Origin: Streptomyces sp. CG4 | GTDB taxonomy: Bacteria > Actinomycetota > Actinomycetes > Streptomycetales > Streptomycetaceae | Assembly (NCBI RefSeq): GCF_041080655.1 | Contig: NZ_CP163525.1 | Location: forward strand, 5,580,001 to 5,644,000 | Direction: 5' to 3' | Length of the DNA: 64,000 bases | Shown here: positions 8,366 through 16,510 of the stretch, one piece after another | How positions within the stretch are numbered: position 1 is the stretch's first letter | Layout of the letters: each line of letters begins with the position of its first letter | The notes under the pieces: generated by a model | The model's input: the letters and a program-made list of their open reading frames with translations, nothing else | What the model was told of the DNA's origin: nothing | Database searches by the model: none | Made by a program: the position numbers and the translations under genes

Positions 8366-8612
8366 CCTTCTGCACCTTCGGCTCGGCGTTGTCGGCGTCG
8401 TGCTTCCTGTCGCTCGGCAGGAAGAACCGCACCATATAGCGCGGGATCTCCACCACCGTCTCGTGCTCGGGGATGTCCATCTGCCCCAGCTGCCCCGCGT
8501 CCAGAACCTTGAACCCCTGGACGAGGTACCTGTCCGTCTCCTCGTCCATGTAGATGGTGGGCGAGTTGCCGTTAGGGCTGTTGGGGTCCTTACCGAGCAT
8601 GCGCAAGGCCAT
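8343..8612 (-). CDS. Hypothetical protein, 89 aa
   Basis: Small protein with GAGGAGG 7 nt before ATG 8612. The core YMDEETDRYLVQGFKVLD and ETVVEIPRYMVRFFLP resembles the small conserved proteins found beside DUF6879/XRE-DUF5753 genes. Its C-terminus is Lys/Glu-rich. Function is unknown; context suggests a partner of the downstream regulators. Confidence 0.7.
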   Translation of the reverse strand: MALRMLGKDPNSPNGNSPTIYMDEETDRYLVQGFKVLDAGQLGQMDIPEHETVVEIPRYMVRFFLPSDRKHDADNAEPKVQKDAESPEV

Positions 8613-8848
8613 GATGTCCTCCTCGGTTGCCGGTGATCCTTCCTATGCCAGAGCTTGCCCACAACTGCGCTGTCGGGCCAGGAACTTGCCCAAACTTGCC
8701 GGGCCTTTCCGTCGGCGCCCCGAGAGGAAAGCCTGGGCGACGGTGCACGGGCGCATGGACGCAGCTCGCCTCGACGGTTCACCAGTTCGCCGGAGGCAGA
8801 CAGGGAAGATCCCGAAACCACTGGTGCATCGCGAACGGGCATGTCAAC

Positions 8849-9655
8849 GTGGACGACCTTCCGAAACCCCAGGTCAACGAAGGTCTGAGACATGTCCCCG
8901 AGCTTACGGAGGCGCCCCTGCAACCGCACCACCCCAGCGAGCCCTTCCAACCCGAATCGCCGGACCCGGTGTACTGGGTCACCCCGCGCCACTTGGCCGG
9001 AGACGACGACGCGCTCGCCGAGCGGATCGGCGACACTCTGGCCGGCCTGGGTTGGCGCATGTGGCCCACCGCCCGCCACACCCTGCTGTACGTGAGTCCG
9101 GACGGCCTGTGCGGCGCCGAGTGGATTCTCGCGGCCTACCCGTTCGAGCTGGGCGGACTGCCGGTCGCCTGGCAGCTGAGCGCTCGCCGGCATGCCGCTT
9201 CCGCGATGGCGGAGTGGAACGCGTACTTCACTGCTGGCGTCCCGTACGAGGCGCTCGCTGATCTCCTCGTGGCGCTCGACGCCCGCGAGGCGCCCGACGG
9301 CGGCGTCGCGGGCCCGGAGGCCGTCCTTGCCGCGCTCACTGCCCGGGGCTGGCATCGAGACGTGGACCGCCCCCGTACGACAGCCACGGACCCTGGGTTC
9401 TCCTCCTGGATCTCCTTGGAGATGATGCCGCCGCTTATCCAGGACGCTGATCCGCGCCCTGACCTGGTGGGCTGGCAGGCGTGGGCGGAACCCGTTCTCG
9501 GTGAGCCGTACCTGTGGTGCGCCAGCTTCAGCGCCAGCGTCCCTCACGACCTGGTGGCCGCGTTCGCTTGGTCACTCGCCTCACCGGTCCCGGTGCCCCG
9601 TCGCACCCTGCCCAAGACCGCGGAGGGTCGGCTCACCGTTGCCCGCCGCAGCTGA
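8849..9655 (+). CDS. DUF317 domain protein
   Basis: About 268 aa. It contains the Streptomyces DUF317 pattern: VYWVTPRHLAGDDD near the N-terminus, HTLLYVSPDGLCGAEW, then PVAWQLSARRHAAS, and a second similar unit from PGFSSWISLEM. The domain is frequent in integrative elements and plasmids and has no known biochemical role. The frame is open from 8627, but the DUF317 homology begins near 8950. I chose GTG 8849; the start is weakly supported because no good ribosome site is visible. Confidence 0.7.
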   Translation: MDDLPKPQVNEGLRHVPELTEAPLQPHHPSEPFQPESPDPVYWVTPRHLAGDDDALAERIGDTLAGLGWRMWPTARHTLLYVSPDGLCGAEWILAAYPFELGGLPVAWQLSARRHAASAMAEWNAYFTAGVPYEALADLLVALDAREAPDGGVAGPEAVLAALTARGWHRDVDRPRTTATDPGFSSWISLEMMPPLIQDADPRPDLVGWQAWAEPVLGEPYLWCASFSASVPHDLVAAFAWSLASPVPVPRRTLPKTAEGRLTVARRS

Positions 9656-9771
9656 CGCCCCGCGTCTCTAGAGGAGGGCTGGGGTGCTGCTCGTCGCCGA
9701 CCCCCTGAGATGCAGGTCAATCGTTCGTGGCACGCGCTCCGTGCCACCAGTCGACAGAGAGGAAGAAGATC

Positions 9772-10329
9772 TTGTTCTTTCGACGCCGTGCCGATCGTGC
9801 GTTCCGTGAAGCCCAGCGCGCGGGCTACGCGCTCCTGCAAATGCATGCCGAGTGGCCCCTGCCGGACCCTGCCTCCGGTGCGGCGGCACCGGCCGGCTGC
9901 CCGGTGCTGGAGAAGCTCGGCGCCGAAGCGGCGACCGGCACGGGCCTCGACTTCTCCCGCAAGGCGAAGACGTCCTTCACCTACGCCGACGGCAGCTCCT
10001 CAGAGATTTCCGAGGAGCTGTACAGCGACACCGCCGCGAAGCTGTCCAACGGCATCGGCAAGATCTTCGACGCGATGGCCTCTTGCCCCACCTACCAGGT
10101 GGTATCGGGCAGCACCGTCATCGACATGGAAACCCAGGAGACGGCCGCCCCTGACCTGGGGGACGAGCAGTGGAGCCAGCTGCTCACCTACCTGACCGGT
10201 GGGCAGCGAAGCGTCGTCAAGCAGACGGCGATCCGCACCGGCAACGTCCTGGTGATCGTCTCCGGCTCGCCGGGGCTCGTGGACGCCAACTTGGAGAAGG
10301 CGCTTGCCAAGGCCGAGGCCGCCCATTGA
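9772..10329 (+). CDS. PknH-like sensor-domain protein lacking a signal peptide
   Basis: About 185 aa from TTG 9772, which has AGAGGAAG at a good distance; GTG 9727 is an alternative. The C-terminal two thirds resemble the extracellular PknH-type sensor domain of actinobacterial lipoproteins (SSEISEELYSDTAAKL, MASCPTYQV, TGNVLVIVSGSPGLVDANLE). Such proteins normally have a lipobox or membrane anchor. None is present; an Arg-rich N-terminus replaces it, suggesting a 5' truncation or gene fusion. It converges on the relaxase gene across a strong terminator. Confidence 0.55.
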   Translation: MFFRRRADRAFREAQRAGYALLQMHAEWPLPDPASGAAAPAGCPVLEKLGAEAATGTGLDFSRKAKTSFTYADGSSSEISEELYSDTAAKLSNGIGKIFDAMASCPTYQVVSGSTVIDMETQETAAPDLGDEQWSQLLTYLTGGQRSVVKQTAIRTGNVLVIVSGSPGLVDANLEKALAKAEAAH

Positions 10330-10343
10330 GCGCCCTGTCTCAT

Positions 10344-10378
10344 CGGTGCCCTCTGCCTGGCTTTGGCAGAGGGCACCG
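10344..10378. terminator. Bidirectional rho-independent-type terminator
   Basis: A perfect 14-bp stem (CGGTGCCCTCTGCC with its complement) around a 7-nt loop lies between two convergent genes, 15 nt past the PknH-like stop and 22 nt past the relaxase stop. It is symmetrical and could serve both transcripts. Confidence 0.8.
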
Positions 10379-10400
10379 GCGTATCCCTGAATCGCCGTGA

Positions 10401-12101
10401 TCAGCGTCGCCGCGCCGGCGACGCCTGCGGCGACGGCGTAGCTGCCGCTGGGGGGACCGGAGAGGCGTGGCGCTGCGTGGTGCTGTGGGCCCTGGCTGCC
10501 TCGGCTCGGGGACTGGGTGCGTGGCGCTCACCGAGGCGGCGGATGCGCCAGGTCAGCGCACGGGCGGGGCTGTGGGCGTCGTCCAGGGTGCGCTGTCCGA
10601 GGGCCTGGTCGAGGACGGTGGTCGCGTTGTGCCCTGCGGTCTCCGCCTCGGCGAGCACGGTGGCGAGTGCGTCCCAGGCAGGGTCGGCCAGGATGCGCTC
10701 CGCGTGCTCTGGCACCGCCTCCTGTAGGTGTTGGGTGAAGCGGCACTTGGCCTGGAGGCTGGGAGAGCGTTGCGCGATGCCTGCCAGGACTGGTCCGGAG
10801 ACCTGCGCGTACGCGACCTGCAGGTGGACGAGGGCTTGCTCGGCTGCTGCCTGCTGTTGGGCGTGCTGGCGGGTGCGGTGCCAGTGCATCGCGAAGGCCA
10901 CTGCGGTGAGTGCGGCGTCCAGGAGCATGGCGAATCCGGCCCCGTCCCTGTCCTGGGGCCTCTCGCGCCAGATCGCCTGGATGCTGCGACGGAGCACGCG
11001 GGTGCTGTCGAGATCGGCAGTGATGCGGGACCGGGTGGCGCGCTCGAAGAAGGCAGCGGCCTGTTCGAGTTCGGCCCTGAGCGCGGCCGGTGCGGTGACC
11101 GGCAGCAGGTCCAGGGCGGCGCCGAGCGCGACCAGCTGGCCCTGGGCGGCGTGCTCGTCGCCGTGGGTGAGGTGGTGGGCGATGCGTTCGGTGGCGGCGG
11201 TGGCCTGATGCCACGGGTTGCCCGGTCGGACGGCGACCGGTTCGGGGCTGGTGGTGGCGAGGCGTTCGCGGATTTTGGGCAGGGAGAGGTCGGGGGCGAG
11301 GGTGGAGCCCGCGTAGAACACCGGCTCGCCCTTGTCGTTGGTGTCCCCGGGCAGGGCGAAATTGCAGCCGAGCGCGTCACCAGAGGGGCCGTGCTTGAGG
11401 CGCACGGTCACACCTGTCGCCTCCAGCAGCGCGAAGAACTCGGCCTCGTCCGCCGCGGCGGCCACCGCGCGGCGCACCCGCATGCGGAGGATCTCGCGGG
11501 AGGTGGCGTCCTGGCCCAGGCGCTTGGCCTTGAAGTGCTCCTTGCTGGTGGGGCGCTTGGCGGCAGTGCCGTCGCCCGGCTTCAACCGCCGCAGCCCGTA
11601 GTCGATTTCAATCTTGCGGGCCTCGCGCTGGACGGCGCGCTGGTCGTAGTCGCGTTTGGGCCGGCGGCCGTCCTGGCGCACGAGGGTGGCGGCGATGTGG
11701 ATGTGGTCGTCGGCGTGGCGGACGGCCACCCAGCGGCAGGCTTCCTCGTCCCCGTCGGGGGCGATGCCGGCGGCTGCCACGATGCGGCGGGCGATGTCCG
11801 CCCACTGGGTGTCGGTGAGGATCGGGTCTTCGGGTGCGGCACGGACGGGGCAGTGCCACACCGTGTACTTGGGTGCCTTGTCGCCCAGCATTTTCACGGG
11901 CTGGTCGAGCTGTGCGGCGAGCTGATCCTCCACCTCCTTCGGGTCGCGGTGGGGGCTGCGGCCGGGGTCGGGGGCGAAGCCGTTCCAGGACGCCACCAGG
12001 TGCGGGTCGATGTGCTCGTTGGCGCGGCCTTCGCCGAAGAGGTAGCCGATTGTGCGGCGCGTGGCCTTCGGACCCTTGCCGAGGATGATCTTGGGTATCA
12101 C
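10401..12101 (-). CDS. Relaxase / mobilization nuclease
   Basis: 566 aa, GTG start 4 nt after the MobC stop. The N-terminal nuclease domain contains the His triad (VAVRHADDHIHIAATLVRQD near residue 130) that binds the metal for nicking oriT. Next come YGLRRLKPGDG and a long helical Ala/Arg-rich C-terminal region. Relaxases of this kind nick and covalently bind one DNA strand to start conjugative transfer. Adjacent MobC supports this. The likely oriT is near the relaxase-MobC genes but was not identified. Confidence 0.85.
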   Translation of the reverse strand: MIPKIILGKGPKATRRTIGYLFGEGRANEHIDPHLVASWNGFAPDPGRSPHRDPKEVEDQLAAQLDQPVKMLGDKAPKYTVWHCPVRAAPEDPILTDTQWADIARRIVAAAGIAPDGDEEACRWVAVRHADDHIHIAATLVRQDGRRPKRDYDQRAVQREARKIEIDYGLRRLKPGDGTAAKRPTSKEHFKAKRLGQDATSREILRMRVRRAVAAAADEAEFFALLEATGVTVRLKHGPSGDALGCNFALPGDTNDKGEPVFYAGSTLAPDLSLPKIRERLATTSPEPVAVRPGNPWHQATAATERIAHHLTHGDEHAAQGQLVALGAALDLLPVTAPAALRAELEQAAAFFERATRSRITADLDSTRVLRRSIQAIWRERPQDRDGAGFAMLLDAALTAVAFAMHWHRTRQHAQQQAAAEQALVHLQVAYAQVSGPVLAGIAQRSPSLQAKCRFTQHLQEAVPEHAERILADPAWDALATVLAEAETAGHNATTVLDQALGQRTLDDAHSPARALTWRIRRLGERHAPSPRAEAARAHSTTQRHASPVPPAAATPSPQASPARRR

Positions 12102-12105
12102 CGAC

Positions 12106-12708
12106 TCATCGCCCCTCGGTCACTTGGTCGATGGCGGCGTCCACTTCGGCCACCGCTGCCTCGACGCGGTCCAGGAGTTGTTGGACGGTGTCGTGGTGGG
12201 GCCAGGCGCCGTCTTTGTTGAGGTGGTGGGTGAGCTGGTTGACGTTGCTGCCGATCTTGCCGAGCTGTCCGTTGGCGGCCATCAGCGTCTTTACCATGGT
12301 GCGGTAGTCGGCGACGGCAGCGGTGGGGTCGTCTGCGCGGGCGGCGGCGAGTGAGCATTCGGCGACGTAGCCGCCGAGTGCCATGCCGCTCAAGGCGGCG
12401 GCTTGTCGGACGAGGTCGAACTCGCTGTCGCTGTAGCGGGGGTGGACGCGGTGCTCGCGCAGCTGCTTGTCACGCAGTCGACGGCGCGGCGCGGACTGGT
12501 GTGGTGGGTTCGACGACGGCTTGGTGACCCCTGCCTCGGTCGGCTCCCCAGGGCCGGCCGACTCCGGTGCCGCCTCGGCGCCGGATGCCTCCGCCTCCCC
12601 TGGGGCCGGGGCCGGGTAAGGACTCCTTACCCGACAACTTGCTGCGCTGTTAGAGGGCGCGGTCATCTCCTGCTGGGCGGTCGGCAGTTCGTAGTGCGGG
12701 TCGTGCAT
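12106..12708 (-). CDS. MobC-like relaxosome accessory protein
   Basis: 200 aa from ATG 12708, with GGAGA upstream; a further in-frame ATG lies ~15 codons inside. A disordered Pro/Ala N-terminus is followed by a MobC domain: RVHPRYSDSEFDLVRQAA, LSGMALGGYVAECS and NGQLGKIGSNVNQLTHHLNK. MobC helps the relaxase open DNA at oriT. It sits immediately before and is probably co-translated with the relaxase. Confidence 0.82.
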   Translation of the reverse strand: MHDPHYELPTAQQEMTAPSNSAASCRVRSPYPAPAPGEAEASGAEAAPESAGPGEPTEAGVTKPSSNPPHQSAPRRRLRDKQLREHRVHPRYSDSEFDLVRQAAALSGMALGGYVAECSLAAARADDPTAAVADYRTMVKTLMAANGQLGKIGSNVNQLTHHLNKDGAWPHHDTVQQLLDRVEAAVAEVDAAIDQVTEGR

Positions 12709-12894
12709 AGGACGGGTCTCCGTGGTGCGTGGGGGATCAGGCTGGGTGGACTGTGTCGGCGCGTACCGTCTTGGGGCCTTGGAGGTGGCTCGGCGGGGTG
12801 TTGTGGTTGCCGTGCAGGCAGCAGCAGGGATCAGCGGGCTACCGGAAGTCCGGAAGTAGTTCCGGACTTCCAGCAAGCCCGGGCTGCGGGGACG

Positions 12895-13764
12895 TCAGGC
12901 GGAAGGTATGGACGAGGCCGACGCCGCTTCGTGCTCCTTCGTGAGGACGTCGATCACCTTCTGTAGGCGTTGGTTGGCGACCTTGCGCCCCTGTACGTCC
13001 CGGATCTCCTCCGCAATCGCGTCACGGTCGACTTCGCCCGTGCGCTCGACCACCGGGCGTGCCATGGCCAGCAGCTCTTCATGCGAGGCATTCGGCGGCC
13101 GACCGGTACGCCGGGGAGTTGGTGCGGCCTGTGCAGGAATGTCATGGCCGGAATCCGGCTGGGGTTCGGGGGCGGTACCGGACGGCAGGTCGGGCTGGCT
13201 TTCGGCAGGAATCGCGGGCCGGATGCCGTCGCCGCTATCGCTGGGGCCAGGGACTTCAGGGCGTTTGGGGGTGCTGGCCTCCTGGGCGTGGCGGCGGATG
13301 ACCAGGTAGAGGTGGACGGCGCCGGCCAGGGCGAGCGGGGCGAGGGCGGAGAGCGCGCCGACGGTGAGGTCGCCAAGCCGAAGGCCGCCGCCTGGGCGGG
13401 TCTGCTGGTTGAGGCGGATGGCGTGCAGGGCGTTGGCCCAGATGCTCACCCCAGTGGCCAGACCGACGAGTGTCCCTACGTACCGCCGTGAGCGCGGTGG
13501 GGCGCTGCGCAGCACGAGCTGGGCGCCAATACCGATGCCAATGAAGCCGTCGATCACGAGCGGGAAGGCGTAGGTGAGCAACCCGCGGATGTGGGTGGCG
13601 ACGGCCATCTGACGCAGGGCGTCATAGGAGAGAACGAAGGCCACCGCGGCGAGCACGACGATGCCGAAGCGAATCGCTTTGCCGCCCGGTATGTCGGAGG
13701 GCTTGGTGACGGTGGTGCGGGAGGTCAAGCGGGGGCACTCCAGGTGGGATCGGTCGACGGCCAC
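12895..13764 (-). CDS. DUF2637 membrane protein (SpdB-like spread protein)
   Basis: 289 aa. Four hydrophobic segments lie in the first ~155 residues (FGIVVLAAVAFVLSYDALRQ, LLTYAFPLVIDGFIGIGIGA, a segment near 90-110, and LSALAPLALAGAVHLYLVI). A cytosolic Pro-rich linker follows, then a C-terminal helical region (RTGRPPNASHEELLAMARP) resembling a DNA-binding module. DUF2637 proteins in Streptomyces plasmids and AICEs are tied to intramycelial spreading. The start (GTG 13764) is uncertain. Confidence 0.78.
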   Translation of the reverse strand: MAVDRSHLECPRLTSRTTVTKPSDIPGGKAIRFGIVVLAAVAFVLSYDALRQMAVATHIRGLLTYAFPLVIDGFIGIGIGAQLVLRSAPPRSRRYVGTLVGLATGVSIWANALHAIRLNQQTRPGGGLRLGDLTVGALSALAPLALAGAVHLYLVIRRHAQEASTPKRPEVPGPSDSGDGIRPAIPAESQPDLPSGTAPEPQPDSGHDIPAQAAPTPRRTGRPPNASHEELLAMARPVVERTGEVDRDAIAEEIRDVQGRKVANQRLQKVIDVLTKEHEAASASSIPSA

Positions 13765-13936
13765 GCGGCAGGGGGTGCGGCGTGGCCGCCGTGAGGTGCG
13801 GTGACTCGTACCACTCGTTGCGCGCCTGGTCAGGGCAGGTACGAGAGAAGTGGTGATGCCGAGACGACTCGTTGCGGGCCGCTCACTCGTCCCCGCGCTG
13901 ACCTGCGCGGGGACGAGTGTGACGAGTGGAGTCGGG

Positions 13937-15241
13937 TCAGGCTGCGGTGCCGGGGGCCGTCATAGGCTGGGCGGGCCCGGCCGGAGGCTTCGGCTCGGGG
14001 CAGTAGCGCGCCCAGGCGTCGAGGAACTGGTTGCGCGCGAAGCCCTTGGCCTGGACGCCGTCGGGGAAGCGGCGGTTGGCCGAGCCGATGCCGTAGTCCT
14101 TCAGCAGCACCTGCAGGCCGCGCGGGGTCAGCCCATTGGCGCCGTACTCGGCCCACGGCGCCTCCTTGTCCCCGTTGAGGTACTCCAGCAGGCTGCTCGT
14201 CCGCAGCACTGCCGGATCGCCGACAGCGGTGAAGGCCCGGCGGATGTCGATGAGGATGCGGGTGCGCAGACCGCCCTCCTCGTCATGCCCCGCTTCGTAG
14301 TCGGTCATCGCGCGGCAGGCGGCGCGGGCGAGCGTGGGCCATTCGCCTCCGGCGAGGTCGGCCACGATCACCAGCGGTTCCCACGTGTCCGCCGCACGGT
14401 CCTCGACCGGCATGACCGGTTCCATGTCCATCGCCCGCGCGTGCAGTGGTGTGAGCCAGGCGGTGAGCCGGTTCCGGACGGCGTGCAGTGCGGGGGTGTC
14501 CCGGCCGGTGCGGAAGGCCGCCACCTTCTCGCCCGGTGCCCGGCGGCGCATCCGGATGACCACGGACCGGTCCATGATCGTGTCGGGCAGGTCGCCGATC
14601 CCGGCGAGCGCCGCCATGGCGAAGGTGGGGAACGCCTGCGGCTTGTGCTCGGGCCCGGACACCCGCAGCGTGGGCCGGTTGCGCTGATGGCCGGCGTTGA
14701 GCAGGCCGCGCAGATCCTCGTTCTTCTCCGCCGCCTTGGCGGTGCCGAAGAGGGTGTCGGCCTCGTCGACCAAGAGCGTGGGCGGGTCCTCGTCGGTGAT
14801 CGAGCGGAAGATCGCCGCCGGGCTGGCGTTGACCGTGATCAGGCGGTTGCGCACCGTCTCGGTCAGCACGTCCAGCAGCCGCGACTTGCCGCACCGCTTC
14901 GCCGGCCCCACCACCGCCAGGCGCGGCGCGTGCTGCCAGGCAGGCTGCAGATGCGTCGCCGCCACCCATAGCGTGACGGCGTCCAGCGCCTCGGGCGAGG
15001 GCAGGATCACGAACTTCGCTATCTGCGCCCGCAGATCATCCAGCAGCGCCGAGGCGACGGTCGGCTCGGAATGTGGCACCTCCTCCTTGGCAGACTGAGC
15101 CGCCGAAGTGGCCTCTGGCGTGCCGTCGTTGTCGGGGGTCGCGGGTTCGGCGGGGTGGTCACCGGGCTGGCCGGGGATGGCGACCGGCGGCCAGGAAGGC
15201 TTGTCGGAGGCGGAATGGGACTCGGCTCCGGGATGTTGCAC
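13937..15241 (-). CDS. DUF3631 ATPase of an integrative element
   Basis: 434 aa. GTG 15241 was chosen because GAGGAG lies 7 nt before it. P-loop VVGPAKRCGKSRLLDVL near residue 110, Walker B TLLVDEADTLFG near 150, and a C-terminal DUF3631 helicase-like region (LLEYLNGDKEAPWAEYG). Such proteins are standard in mobile elements of Streptomyces and are thought to act in replication or DNA handling. The Ala/Pro-rich first ~70 residues look disordered. Confidence 0.8.
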   Translation of the reverse strand: MQHPGAESHSASDKPSWPPVAIPGQPGDHPAEPATPDNDGTPEATSAAQSAKEEVPHSEPTVASALLDDLRAQIAKFVILPSPEALDAVTLWVAATHLQPAWQHAPRLAVVGPAKRCGKSRLLDVLTETVRNRLITVNASPAAIFRSITDEDPPTLLVDEADTLFGTAKAAEKNEDLRGLLNAGHQRNRPTLRVSGPEHKPQAFPTFAMAALAGIGDLPDTIMDRSVVIRMRRRAPGEKVAAFRTGRDTPALHAVRNRLTAWLTPLHARAMDMEPVMPVEDRAADTWEPLVIVADLAGGEWPTLARAACRAMTDYEAGHDEEGGLRTRILIDIRRAFTAVGDPAVLRTSSLLEYLNGDKEAPWAEYGANGLTPRGLQVLLKDYGIGSANRRFPDGVQAKGFARNQFLDAWARYCPEPKPPAGPAQPMTAPGTAA

Positions 15242-15507
15242 AGGGCAGCTCCTCATACTGCGGCACCGGGCATACCGGCCCAGCGCACGCGGGTCGTTCA
15301 GTGGATACGGGCGGCGGGAGTGTGCTGAGCCTCCGGCGTTGCCGCGCCGGGGGCTCGCTTTGTCCCGTGGGGGGACATCCGGGCTGTTCCGTGACTGAAC
15401 ACCCGGGGCGCTCCCTGAGGGAACACGGACAGTACGTCCACCCCCTGGCACAGTCCAGCGTTTCTGTGTCAGCTCAGCGCAGAACCGTCTGCTACGGACC
15501 CGCCCTC

Positions 15508-15738
15508 TCACGCGGCCAGGCCGAGCAGTTCCAGCAGATCCGCCGTCACGACCCTGTAGGCGTTGCCGAGCCGCAGCACCTTGCACGGGTACTGGCCACG
15601 CTTGGCCAGCTCGTACCCCTTGCTCCGCCCCAGCCCCAAGGCGCGATTGCCAGTCTCCAGGTCAACGGACACCGGCAGTCCCAGCAGCTCCTCCCTGCTC
15701 ATGCCCTTCGCCTGCTCGGCGGGTTCGGTCTCGTGCAT
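15508..15738 (-). CDS. Excisionase-like helix-turn-helix protein
   Basis: About 76 aa. A MerR/AlpA-type HTH with VDLETGNRALGLGRSKGYEL and a basic wing QYPCKVLRLGNAYRV matches Xis proteins next to actinobacterial integrases. ATG 15738 has GGAG at a good distance; GTG 15783 is an equally possible start and would add 15 residues. It is divergent from the XRE-integrase pair and presumably binds attP to direct excision. Confidence 0.75.
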   Translation of the reverse strand: MHETEPAEQAKGMSREELLGLPVSVDLETGNRALGLGRSKGYELAKRGQYPCKVLRLGNAYRVVTADLLELLGLAA

Positions 15739-15823
15739 ACGCACTCCATCCACGACTGAGCCCTCGGCGAACGTGACGATCACGCCCGGCTCCAGGCCAC
15801 TAAATCCAGGATGGCGAAGCTAA

Positions 15824-15840
15824 TGTGTCCTAATGACACA
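15824..15840. promoter_or_regulatory. Palindromic operator overlapping an XRE start codon
   Basis: TGTGTC and GACACA form perfect 6-bp arms separated by 5 nt, and the ATG of the XRE gene at 15833 lies inside the site. Its position between divergent xis and XRE-int suggests autoregulation by the XRE protein. No ribosome site is visible before the ATG, so the transcript may be leaderless. Confidence 0.5.
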
Positions 15841-16510
15841 ACACGATTCCGATGCTGGATTCGACGACGAGGACGAGGACGACGTCCCCGAGTGGGCCGA
15901 CCACGTCATGGCCACCGTGGCCGCTGAGGTCCGACGCCGAAGGAAGGAGTTGCGCATGAGCGCCCAGGACCTCGCCGACCGGTGCGAGGAGATCGGCCAC
16001 CCGATCCCCCGCAACGTCATCGCCAATATGGAATCCGGCCGCCGCGCCAACCTGCCCTTGGTCGACGTCATGGTCCTGGCCAGGGCGTTGCGCACGAATC
16101 CGATCTGCCTCATCTACCCGATCGGTTACATCGCCGAGGTCCAGCGGCTCCCGTACGAGCACCGCACCGCTCCGTGGGAGGCCATGTGCTGGTTCACCGC
16201 TCAGGACAGCGGCTCCCTGGCCGATCGCGACATGCTCCGCTACCAGCGCGAGCACATCGAGGCCCTCGGCGAAGCCCACGCCGCGATGGCCAGCGAAAGC
16301 TACGCGCAATACGCCGTCGAGCACGCAACCAGTGCCACAGAACGGGCGGAGGCCCTGCGAGACCAGGCCACCTGCCTGGAGCGCATCGACAAGGCCAAGC
16401 AACGCCTCCGCGTAGCTCGCTCCTTCATCCGCCGCGACCGCGGCCTGCTCCCCTACCTGCCACCCGAACTCGCCGACGTCGACAGCACCGCCGAGGAGAA
16501 TGATCTTTGA
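15833..16510 (+). CDS. XRE-family regulator upstream of the integrase
   Basis: 225 aa. An acidic N-terminus (DDEDEDD) leads into an XRE helix-turn-helix (about residues 25-90: RRKELRMSAQDLADRCEEIG, then IANMESGRRANLP). The rest is helical and may dimerise. The stop overlaps the integrase TTG start (TTGA), so integrase translation depends on this gene. This arrangement suggests it controls integration or excision. Confidence 0.82.
   Translation: MTQHDSDAGFDDEDEDDVPEWADHVMATVAAEVRRRRKELRMSAQDLADRCEEIGHPIPRNVIANMESGRRANLPLVDVMVLARALRTNPICLIYPIGYIAEVQRLPYEHRTAPWEAMCWFTAQDSGSLADRDMLRYQREHIEALGEAHAAMASESYAQYAVEHATSATERAEALRDQATCLERIDKAKQRLRVARSFIRRDRGLLPYLPPELADVDSTAEENDL

Noticed and set aside
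10728..12221. Long plus-strand open frame (497 codons)
   Set aside because: Antisense shadow of the relaxase and MobC genes; composition reads as Gly/Val-rich high-GC shadow with no motifs.
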